Source: Streptomyces brasiliensis | GTDB taxonomy: Bacteria > Actinomycetota > Actinomycetes > Streptomycetales > Streptomycetaceae | DNA: 64,000 nt | Direction: 5' to 3' | NCBI RefSeq assembly: GCF_014647875.1 | Contig: NZ_BMQA01000007.1 | Span: 1-64,000, forward strand | In this document: in pieces, positions 37,127-44,831 of the stretch | How the letters are laid out: every line of letters begins with the position of its first letter | Position numbering within the stretch: position 1 is the stretch's first letter | Made by a program: the position numbers and the translations under genes | Notes under the pieces: generated by a model | The model's database searches: none | What the model was told of the DNA's origin: nothing | The model's input: only the letters and a program-made list of their open reading frames with translations

Positions 37127-38428
37127 ATGGGCCGAGTGAATGAGCCGCCGCGGTTGCCCGGAGGCAGCTTCGCGGCCTGGAGCCGCGACCGGCTGGCACT
37201 AGCGCGCCGTGGCGCTGACGAGTGCGGGGACGTCTGGCAGCTGGAGCCAGGTGTCTACGTAGCCGCTACGGCCGGGGTGTGTGAAGTGGTCCTGCGCCGC
37301 GCGCAGGACTTCCCCAAGCCGTCCTCGCCTCTTTTCCCGCCGTTGAAGCGGGCCGGCGGAGCGCCGATGCCCGAGGAGCGGGCGCGCGCTCGCGCCGCCC
37401 GCATGCGCGGACTGCGCCCGCAGGCGGTTGCGGCCCGGATCGGTGAGATTGCGCGCGGGACCGCTCGATTTGCCGACCAGTGGCCCACGGGCCGGGACGT
37501 CGAGATTCTGCCCCTGGTCCGGCCCGTCCTGGCAGAGATCGGCGTGCGCTACCTCTTCTCCGAAGACGCTCCCGCCCTGCTGCCCTTCGCCTGGCAGCTC
37601 TTCGTGGCCCGGGAGGTGCTCGTACGCCCCTCGCACTGGGTGTGGCCGCGCTGGGTCCCCACACCGGCACGGCGGTTCCGCACACGGCGGCAAGTCGCCT
37701 TCACCAACGCTTTGCGGTCCATCGTCCGCCGGCGCCGTTCATCGGGCCGGCTCGGTGACGACGTGCTGGGACAGATGCTCCGGCCCTCCTCCCGCTACGG
37801 CCCGCTGTCGGAAGAAGTCATCCTCGACACCCTCCCCGGAATCACCGTCGCCACCTTCGAGACACCCTCCCGGGCAGCCGGATGGATCCTGCTCCACCTG
37901 GCCCGGTACGCCCAGGCCGCGGACCGCGTCGCGGCCGAAGCCGCCCTGCTGCCCGCCGACCCGGCCACGACGACCAGCACCCACCTCGACAACCTGCAAT
38001 ACACCCAGGCGCTGGTACGCGAAGTGCTCCGACTGCACCCCCCGAGCTGGCTGCTCACCCGGCGCGCCCCGCGACAGACTCAGCTCGCCGACTACACCAT
38101 CGACGCCGGATCCACCGTTCTCGTCTGCCCCTACACCGCCCACCGCGACGCACGGGAACACCCCGAACCGGACCGGTTCCGGCCCGAACGCTGGCTCGAC
38201 GATTCGGGCTCGCCGGCGAAACCCGGGGTCTTCCTCGGCTTCGGTACCGGGCCGCACGGCTGCGAGGGAGCCGCTCTGGCCATGGCTATGCTCACGCTCA
38301 TGACCGCGCAGACCGCCAGCCGCTACCACTTGAGCGAGCCGCCCGGCGCGGAACCCGGCTACCGGGTCACCACCTTCGAAGGTCTCGCAACCGCCGGCCT
38401 GCACCTGCGTGCCACGTTGCGCGGCTGA
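37127..38428 (+). CDS. Cytochrome P450 (putative peptide cross-linking)
   Basis: The 433-residue enzyme has the heme loop 'FLGFGTGPHGCEGAALAMAM' with the Cys ligand, the K-helix ExxR in 'ALVREVLRLHPPSWLLTRRA', and an I-helix 'LPGITVATFETPSRAAGWIL' where the usual A/G-G-x-D/E-T-T becomes A-T-F-E-T-P, altering the oxygen-activation groove. The N-terminus has no membrane anchor. It lacks a linked ferredoxin. Placement right after a 32-codon aromatic peptide gene suggests it installs aryl cross-links in that peptide. Confidence 0.85.
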   Translation: MGRVNEPPRLPGGSFAAWSRDRLALARRGADECGDVWQLEPGVYVAATAGVCEVVLRRAQDFPKPSSPLFPPLKRAGGAPMPEERARARAARMRGLRPQAVAARIGEIARGTARFADQWPTGRDVEILPLVRPVLAEIGVRYLFSEDAPALLPFAWQLFVAREVLVRPSHWVWPRWVPTPARRFRTRRQVAFTNALRSIVRRRRSSGRLGDDVLGQMLRPSSRYGPLSEEVILDTLPGITVATFETPSRAAGWILLHLARYAQAADRVAAEAALLPADPATTTSTHLDNLQYTQALVREVLRLHPPSWLLTRRAPRQTQLADYTIDAGSTVLVCPYTAHRDAREHPEPDRFRPERWLDDSGSPAKPGVFLGFGTGPHGCEGAALAMAMLTLMTAQTASRYHLSEPPGAEPGYRVTTFEGLATAGLHLRATLRG

Positions 38429-38524
38429 GGGCAGTCCTACTTTCGGTGGCAGGCCGCCTCCACCCGCGAACAACGAACGTCGATCAAGTCCGAGTGCCGT
38501 TCCACACGCGCTCGGATCACCGGC

Positions 38525-39082
38525 TCATGGTTCGCTCATCGTGTGTCGCCGGTCGAACTCGTTGACGAGCATGCCCATCATGACGAGGTCGTGGTGCCGG
38601 CCGGCGAAGAAAACGTGTTCCCGCAAGCGCCCCTCCTCGGTGAAGCCGAGCCCACGAAAAAGTGCCAGCGATGCCTCGTTGTGGGCCAAAACCGCCGCCA
38701 GGCATTTGTGATAGCGCCGCTCGGCAAACATGAAGCGCAGCAGCAGCACCACCGCTTCCGTCGCGAAGCCCTTGCGCCGGTGGCCGACGCTGATGGTGAT
38801 ATCGAACTCGAACCAGCCTGAGCGAGGGCCGGTGCGATGTGAGCCGACTGTACCGACCAGCTCTCCCGTGGCTGTCGCTTCGACCGCCAACCGGAAGCGG
38901 TCGTCATCGCACTCGGCAACGGCCTGCTCCTTCGCCCAGGCACGGTAGCTCTCGGCAGACCTCGGCAGATCCAGCCGGCCCCCTCGCGGCCCGTCATCGT
39001 CGGCGAAACGCGCGAACGCCGTCCAGTCGTCGGGCTCGACAGCGCGCAGGCGTACCCGATTACCGGTCCAGGACGATGCCAT
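38525..39082 (-). CDS. GNAT N-acetyltransferase (RimJ/RimL-like)
   Basis: The 185-residue protein has a GNAT fold: 'NRVRLRAVEPDDWTAFARFA', 'SGWFEFDITISVGHRRKGFA' with acetyl-CoA loop RRKGFA, 'VLAHNEASLALFRGLGFTEE' and 'GRLREHVFFAGRHHDLVMMG'. RimJ/L relatives acetylate protein N-termini or small molecules. It is convergent with the P450 (97-nt gap). A role in capping the modified peptide is possible but unproved. Confidence 0.85.
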   Translation of the reverse strand: MASSWTGNRVRLRAVEPDDWTAFARFADDDGPRGGRLDLPRSAESYRAWAKEQAVAECDDDRFRLAVEATATGELVGTVGSHRTGPRSGWFEFDITISVGHRRKGFATEAVVLLLRFMFAERRYHKCLAAVLAHNEASLALFRGLGFTEEGRLREHVFFAGRHHDLVMMGMLVNEFDRRHTMSEP

Positions 39083-39925
39083 GCCCTATTTGATCACGCT
39101 GCTCTGCGCGCGAGGCCGACAGGCACGCCGAGGCAGGCGTTGCCCGCCGTGCTCCGTCTCACCGCTGATCGTCGTCCTCGTCAGGAGCAGCGGGGTCGTG
39201 CAGCGGGCGCAAGTCCGACTGTGTCAGAGAGGGTCGTGCCGATACTGCCGCGCTACTGCTCTTCGGACTGAACTGAGGTAGAGCTGTCATGGGGCGGGAG
39301 GTCGGGGCAGCTCATGGCGGTACCCGTGGCGACGATTATGAACATCGGGATCCCGTCATCGGAGCCTGCCCACGCGATCGACGGAGTCTCAATGGCCCGG
39401 TCAAGCGCCGCTGCCCGAGTCCTGCCGAGTGGGCACGCGACGGGCATGGGGCTGCCGCCGGTCACCGCTCCAGGAGTTCGATCCGACCTCTACGGACTCG
39501 GCATCTCGCTGCCGTGCCGCGTACGCCGGTTCTCCACCAAGGTACGCCGCTGTCCAGCGTCGTTGATGTCAACGTTGGATGTCAGGCGTGCGTCTCCCGG
39601 GCCATCGGACTCGTCGGTATCGGTGCCGCTGTTACGCTGATTCTGTGACGGTATTCCGGCGTACCGTGCCACACGGTTTCCGTCGAAACGGCAATCCAAA
39701 AGAGCGCCGCTTGCGTAACCAAAATGCAGCCGCACCAGGGATACGTCCCTAGTCAGGCGCCGATCGCCTGAGCCGCGATGATCAATTCTTTCCATGGCGA
39801 CCCGACGAGCGCGGTGCACCCCCTCGTACTTCGCAGGGGTGGGCAGCGGCCGGATCCTCCCTTGTTGCGCGCCGGAGTGGCGCTGGCTTGAGGGTCTGCA
39901 GCTCCCACTCCCTGTGGAGGTCGGG
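39083..39925. other. Long intergenic region with integrase-tail-like repeat
   Basis: 843 nt with no convincing gene. At 39562-39584 GTTGATGTCA occurs, then GTTGGATGTCA, nearly the same as the repeat at 18747-18769 just after the integrase relic. The rest may be decayed mobile DNA. Promoter elements for the ferredoxin operon are expected near its right end. Confidence 0.4.
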
Positions 39926-40150
39926 GTGAAAGTTGTCGTTGATCTTTCCCGATGTGCGGGGTATGCGCAGTGCGCGTTCCTGGCTCCGGAGGCGTTCCGG
40001 ATGCACGGTGAGGAAGCGCTCATGTACGCCCCGAACCCCGACGCCCAGCGCGACGAGGTGCTACGCGCCGCGGCGGCCTGCCCGGTCCAGGCGATCCTGG
40101 TCGACCAGCTGGAGGCGCGGCACGCACCGGCGGAGGCGTCGCCGTCATGA
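39926..40150 (+). CDS. [3Fe-4S]-type ferredoxin for P450
   Basis: GTG 39926 has GGAGG 5 nt upstream. The 74-residue ferredoxin reads 'VKVVVDLSRCAGYAQCAFLA' and later 'AAAACPVQAILVD'. Three Cys (C-x5-C...CP) with Ala/Tyr in place of the second ligand of the CxxCxxC set predict a 3Fe-4S cluster, typical for actinobacterial P450 partners. Its stop overlaps the start of the reductase-P450 gene (ATGA), so it is made with its partner. Confidence 0.9.
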   Translation: MKVVVDLSRCAGYAQCAFLAPEAFRMHGEEALMYAPNPDAQRDEVLRAAAACPVQAILVDQLEARHAPAEASPS

Positions 40151-42768
40151 CCAGTGCCGACAACCTGCAAGCGTTCAAGCGCGATGGCCGCATCGTGGTC
40201 GTAGGGGCGTCACTGGCCGGACTGCGGGCCGCGGAGGCGCTACGCGACGAGGGCTTCACCGGATCGCTGACCATGATCGGCGACGAGCTGGGCGAGCCCT
40301 ACGACCGGCCTCCCCTGTCCAAGCAAGTACTGACCGGGTGGGTGCCGGCCGGGGGCACCGCTTTGCCCCGCCGTCGTGGCATCGATGCGGAGTGGCTGCT
40401 GGGCGTGCCCGCCAGCGGGCTGGACCTCGCGACGAACCACGTGCGACTCGCCGACGGACGCGGGGTTCCCTTCGACCGGGTGCTGATCTCTACCGGGGTA
40501 CGGGCCCGGCCGTGGTTCGTCGAGTCCGAGGCGGCCCTGGACGGAGTGTTCGTCGTACGTACGCGCGAGCATGCCGAGAGTCTGCAGCGAGCCCTCGCCG
40601 CCGGGCCTTCCCGCGTTCTGGTCATCGGTGCGGGATTCACCGGCTCCGAGATCGCCTCCATCTGCCGAGAGCGGGACATCCCGGTGACCGTCGCCGAACT
40701 CGGGCCGGCCCCGCTGGTCGGGGCGCTAGGTGCCCTGATCGGTGAGGTTGCGGCGGACATGCAGCGCGCTCACGCCGTTGACCTGCGTTGCGGTGTCAAG
40801 GTCACCCGGCTTGAGGGCGACGCACAGGGACGGTTTCGCCGTGCTCACTTCGACGACGGCAGTACGGTCGACGCCGATGTGGCGGTGGTGGCACTCGGGA
40901 GCATCCGCAACACCGAGTGGCTGCGGGAGTCGGGACTGGCGGCGGGCGTGTGGGGAATCACCTGCGACACGGGCTGCCGCGCCCTCGACATCAATGGCCG
41001 CGTCACCGACGACGTCTTCGCCGCGGGAGACGTGGCACGTTGCCCGAACCCCATCTACGAATACCGGCTCATTTCACAGGAGCACTGGGCCAACGCCGTG
41101 GAGCAGGCAGAGATCGCGGCACACAACATGGTCAGCGCCCAGGCGGACCGCTGGCCCCACCTGTCCATCCCGCTGTTCTGGTCGATCCAGTTCGGCGTCA
41201 ACATCAAGTCCGTCGGCGTGCCGACCTTCGCCGACGAGGTGGTCGTCACCCAGGGATCGCTGGACGACCACCGTTTCGTCACCGCATACGGCTATCGGGG
41301 CCGCGTCACGGCTGCCGTGAGCTTCAACAACGCCAAGTGGCTGAACCACTACCGACGATTGATCGAGACGGCCGCGCCTTTCCCGCCCCCCTGCCCCACG
41401 CCGGACCAGCCGGCCGACATGAAACCGGTGCCCGTCGACTTCCCCGGCCCCGCCCTGATCGCTCAGGGCGCCACCGTGATCGTCACAGGCCATGACCCGG
41501 GTGAGCGCCGCGTCGCGGCCGTGCACCAGCATCGCCAGGAGGAAGGCCGGATCACGACCGGGATGCCCGGCACGCTGCAACGGATCTTCGACTACTCCGC
41601 CCGGGCCGACCCGTACCCGCTGTATGCCGAGTTGCGCGAGACGCCAGTGGCTCGGCAGGAGGACGGCAGCTACGTCATCAGTACCTATCGTGGGATCACG
41701 GACATACTGAATGACCCGCATCTGAGTTCCGACCTGCGCAATCTGTCGCGTCCGATGCCCCCTGCCGAGGAAGGGGCCACGTCGTCGTTCATCCACATGG
41801 ACTCGCCCGAGCACGATCGCCTGCGGCGTATGGCGATGCGTCACTTCGGCCCCCCGCACACCCCGGGGCTGGTGACCGGACTTGAAGGCTTCCTGACCGC
41901 AACCGTCGGCAGCCTGATCGATGATTTGGCGGGCAAGGAGCAGATCGACGTCGTCGACGATTTCGCCTCCCCGTTCCCCGTAACCGTGACCTGTCACTTG
42001 CTCGGCGTGCCACGCGAGGACGAGCCGAGGTTCCACCTCTGGGTGAACGACATCATGAACTCGATCGACTACAACCCCAAGACCGACCCGAAGGAGAAAC
42101 TGGACAAGGGCGTACAGGCCCGCAAGGACTTGCGCCAGTGCCTCGGCGAGCTGGTGGAACAGCGCCACGGCCGGCCGGGAGACGGCCTGCTGTCACGGCT
42201 GGCCAACGACGACGGGCCCGACGGTCGGATGGCCGACGCCGAAATCGTCGCCACCGCCAGACTGCTCCTCATCGCTGGCCATGAGACCGTCGTCAACCTC
42301 ATCACCAACGGCATGCTGACGCTGCTGCGCCACCCGCAGGTGCTGCAGCGACTGCGCGACGAACCGGACCTCGTCGTGCCGCTGGTCGAGGAACTGCTGC
42401 GCTACGAGCCACCCGTGCACATCATTCCCTGGCGGGTGGCGTACAGCGACGTCACCGTCGCCGACACCGTCATCCCCCAGGGCTCGCAGATCATGCTCAT
42501 GCTGGCCTCAGGCAGCCGCGATCCGAAGCGCTTCCACGATCCGGACCGCTTCGACCCGGATCGGCATGACAACCAGCACCTGGGGTTCGGCAGCGGCATC
42601 CACCTGTGTTTCGGCGGCCCGCTGGCCCGGCGGGAAACCCAGATCGCGCTGACCGCGTTGGTACGCCGGCTCGACCGCCCCAGGCTGGTCGTCGACCCGC
42701 CGCCGTACCGGCCCAGCCCCGTTCTTCGGGGTCCGATCCATCTGGACATCGAGCAGGGTGACGGTTGA
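40147..42768 (+). CDS. Natural fusion: ferredoxin reductase - cytochrome P450
   Basis: One 873-codon frame encodes two enzymes. Residues ~15-410 are an NAD(P)H:ferredoxin reductase with FAD motif 'RIVVVGASLAGLRAAEALRD', NAD motif 'RVLVIGAGFTGSEIASICRE', 'VTDDVFAAGDVARCPNP' and a Reductase_C domain. A linker (~410-475) leads into a full P450 (~480-873): 'TLQRIFDYSARADPYPLYAE', I-helix 'LLLIAGHETVVNLITNGMLT', ExxR in 'VEELLRYEPPVHIIPWRVAY', heme loop 'LGFGSGIHLCFGGPLARRET'. With the coupled ferredoxin it forms a complete class I chain. Reductase and P450 are normally separate. There is no stop or shift at the junction. The substrate is unknown. Confidence 0.9.
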   Translation: MTSADNLQAFKRDGRIVVVGASLAGLRAAEALRDEGFTGSLTMIGDELGEPYDRPPLSKQVLTGWVPAGGTALPRRRGIDAEWLLGVPASGLDLATNHVRLADGRGVPFDRVLISTGVRARPWFVESEAALDGVFVVRTREHAESLQRALAAGPSRVLVIGAGFTGSEIASICRERDIPVTVAELGPAPLVGALGALIGEVAADMQRAHAVDLRCGVKVTRLEGDAQGRFRRAHFDDGSTVDADVAVVALGSIRNTEWLRESGLAAGVWGITCDTGCRALDINGRVTDDVFAAGDVARCPNPIYEYRLISQEHWANAVEQAEIAAHNMVSAQADRWPHLSIPLFWSIQFGVNIKSVGVPTFADEVVVTQGSLDDHRFVTAYGYRGRVTAAVSFNNAKWLNHYRRLIETAAPFPPPCPTPDQPADMKPVPVDFPGPALIAQGATVIVTGHDPGERRVAAVHQHRQEEGRITTGMPGTLQRIFDYSARADPYPLYAELRETPVARQEDGSYVISTYRGITDILNDPHLSSDLRNLSRPMPPAEEGATSSFIHMDSPEHDRLRRMAMRHFGPPHTPGLVTGLEGFLTATVGSLIDDLAGKEQIDVVDDFASPFPVTVTCHLLGVPREDEPRFHLWVNDIMNSIDYNPKTDPKEKLDKGVQARKDLRQCLGELVEQRHGRPGDGLLSRLANDDGPDGRMADAEIVATARLLLIAGHETVVNLITNGMLTLLRHPQVLQRLRDEPDLVVPLVEELLRYEPPVHIIPWRVAYSDVTVADTVIPQGSQIMLMLASGSRDPKRFHDPDRFDPDRHDNQHLGFGSGIHLCFGGPLARRETQIALTALVRRLDRPRLVVDPPPYRPSPVLRGPIHLDIEQGDG

Positions 42769-43056
42769 CGCGGCAGCCGAGGGCAGTTGAAAGGTCGCGC
42801 CGCGGCCGGCCCGGCCCCGGTGCGTGGACCTCTATGAACGGCGCCATGCAAGGGTGAATGAGAGGGAAACTGAGACGGAGGGGACGCCGCTGGCCAGCGC
42901 TTCATGCTCTCTGGTGGGGCACTCCTGCGTTGGTGACTGCGTCCGCGCTCTGACTCCCGACAGCGGGGCGGACGGGCAAAAGGTCGTCCGCCATGGCTGG
43001 TGCTCTGACCGCATAGGTTCGCCGGGTTGGGGGTCGTGGCGGCTGGATGGGCGGTG

Positions 43057-43775
43057 ATGTCCGATCCGACTGCTGGAGGTGCGGTGGCCGAGCCTGTCCG
43101 TGTGCGCAGACTGACCGACCAGGAGGGGCAGAAGCTGCAGCAGATCGTGCGCCGGGGCAGCACGAGTTCGGTGCGCTACCGGCGCGCGATGATGCTGCTG
43201 GCCTCGGCCGGTGGGAACCGGGTGCCGGTGATCGCCCAGCTGGTCCAGGCCGACGAGGACACCGTGCGGGATGTGATCCACCGGTTCAACGAGATCGGCC
43301 TGGCCTGTCTGGACCCTCGATGGGCGGGAGGCCGTCCCCGCCTGCTCAACCGTGATGACGAGGACTTCGTCGTCCAGACGGCCACCACTCGCCCCACCAA
43401 GCTCGGCCAGCCCTTCACCCGCTGGTCGCTGCGCAAACTCGTCGCCTACCTGCGCAAAGTCCACGGCCGGGTCATCCGCATCGGTCGCGAGGCGTTACGC
43501 GGCCTGCTCGCCCGCCGCGGTGTCACCTTCCAGCGAACCAAGACGTGGAAGGAGTCCCCGGATCCCGACCGCGAGGCGAAGCTGGACCGCATCGAGGAGG
43601 TCCTTCACCGCTCCCTGACCGGGTGTTCGCCTTCGACGAGTTCGGCCCGCTCGGGATCCGGCCCACCGCAGGCTCGGGCTGGGCCGAACGGAAACATCCC
43701 GACCGGGTGCCGGCTACCTACCACCGCACCCACGGGGTTCGCTATTTCCTGAACCGGGCCGATCCAGGGGTCTGA
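43057..43775 (+). pseudogene. IS630-family transposase, frameshifted and 3' truncated
   Basis: ATG 43057 opens an IS630 transposase: 'QQIVRRGSTSSVRYRRAMML', 'DEDTVRDVIHRFNEIGLACL', 'RWAGGRPRLLNRDDEDFVVQ', 'TRWSLRKLVAYLRKVHG'. Near 43615 the frame changes; the next frame continues with 'PDRVFAFDEFGPLGIRPTAG' (first catalytic Asp) to 'THGVRYFLNRADPGV', stop 43775. The remaining DDE residues are missing. It lies just left of the AICE attL. Confidence 0.8.
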
Positions 43776-43853
43776 TCCTGGCCCACACATGACCCATACG
43801 CACTGGTCAACAGCGAGAAATGCGTGAATCGGGGGGAGACAGGGTGCATGCAG

Positions 43854-43885
43854 AAGGGGTGCCCCTCCGGAGAGGGGCACCCCTT
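43854..43885 (-). terminator. tRNA-Ser terminator copy at attL
   Basis: A perfect 14-bp inverted repeat AAGGGGTGCCCCTC-N4-GAGGGGCACCCCTT. It originally lay 3' of the tRNA-Ser gene and has been left at the left junction by integration. Confidence 0.8.
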
Positions 43886-43971
43886 CTGACCTGCACTGTC
43901 TATGACCTGTGCGGAGGCGGTGGGATTTGAACCCACGGTGACATCGCTGCCACGACGGTTTTCAAGACCGT
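43869..43971. other. attL, left copy of 103-bp direct repeat
   Basis: These 103 bases are identical to 59587-59689. They include half of the terminator, a spacer and the last 60 nt of tRNA-Ser(UGA) (43912-43971) up to the anticodon-arm sequence TTCAAGACCGT. Homology continues weakly to 43853 (2 mismatches in 16). This marks the left end of the integrated element. Confidence 0.92.
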
Positions 43972-44257
43972 CCACAAGGCATGACCCAAGGCGCGCTGAC
44001 CAGGACGTTCGCTGTCTCTGTCTGGCTGCGTGGGCGAATCTGGCCAGAGGATGGCCACAGGGGGATGATGCGGCCCCCAGGACAGCCTTGAGGCGCTCGC
44101 GTTCGATCACCGCTTTAGGGGAGAGGATGGGACGCTCCGCCGGTGACCTGCTGATTCTCGGACCGAGCTAGCGGGCGCGGATATGGCCGCTAGCCACCCT
44201 TGTTGACTGCGGTTGACCCCGGCATCTGGCACGGCTGTGGCAGGCTGTGCTCAACGT
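43972..44257. other. AICE left terminal non-coding region
   Basis: 286 nt between attL and the end of the membrane-protein gene. It changes from high to lower GC near 44190. It could hold integrase arm sites; the short similar strings GGCATCTGGCACGG and CTGTGGCAGGCTGTG are near 44220. No gene was seen. Confidence 0.4.
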
Positions 44258-44779
44258 CTAGAAGACGAAGTAGGCGAATAAAGCCACATATCCTAGGCCG
44301 AAGAGCAGCGGCATGGTTTGCTCGACACTTGTAAGACGGAAGTATCTGCCATGGTGACCCGATCGCACGAAAGCATGCCACTCACCTTTTGAGTATGCTC
44401 GGGCTGGCAATTTTTCTTCGAGCACTTCTATCACCGCATATTTTGCTTTATTAACCAAGCGGTACGATCGCAGTGCACAAAACCAAACGAAACACTCGCC
44501 ACACGTAATGACGAGAGCAATTAACAGGACGAAGACTCTCGACTCACGCGCCACCGCCGGGGCCAGTGACGCAATAACACTAACCATGGCTAGGTTCAAG
44601 GTTAGAAAGAAGGAATTGGTTAGACCTCGACGAGCGCTTAGTCGATCAGCCATTTCGACACATAGCTTGTACTGTTCGAGGATCAACTGGCTCTGACGGA
44701 CTCCATCCTCGTGCGTCCCGTCTTCAATCACGTTCACGTTCCAAACTGCTGTACGCAGTTCTTGCGAAGGTTCGGACAT
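44258..44779 (-). CDS. Small membrane protein, SLATT/RipA-like putative effector
   Basis: The 173-residue protein has a soluble N-terminus ('DGVRQSQLILEQYKLCVEMA', 'DRLSARRGLTNSFFLTLNLA'), two close TM helices (~70-95 and 100-125: 'FVLLIALVITCGECFVWF'), a conserved 'LVNKAKYAVIEVLEEKLPAR' segment and a C-terminal hydrophobic helix (MPLLFGLGYVALFAYFVF). This matches the two-TM SLATT type and the 'RipA family octameric membrane protein' label I recall. SLATT proteins are predicted pore-forming effectors of nucleotide-activated defence systems. It starts 52 nt after the P-loop gene on the same strand with GGGGGTGAT before ATG 44779. Confidence 0.75.
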   Translation of the reverse strand: MSEPSQELRTAVWNVNVIEDGTHEDGVRQSQLILEQYKLCVEMADRLSARRGLTNSFFLTLNLAMVSVIASLAPAVARESRVFVLLIALVITCGECFVWFCALRSYRLVNKAKYAVIEVLEEKLPARAYSKGEWHAFVRSGHHGRYFRLTSVEQTMPLLFGLGYVALFAYFVF

Positions 44780-44831
44780 GATCACCCCCGTGGGGGGCGG
44801 GGCAGAATCCCGCCAATCGGCTACCATAATA

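Noticed and set aside
39314..39640. 108-codon frame in the gap before the ferredoxin gene
   Set aside because: No ribosome site, no conservation signal visible, Ser/Arg-rich; the region looks like decayed DNA.
42832..43464. 210-codon minus-strand frame over the IS630 start
   Set aside because: Antisense to recognisable transposase sequence, with no domain of its own.
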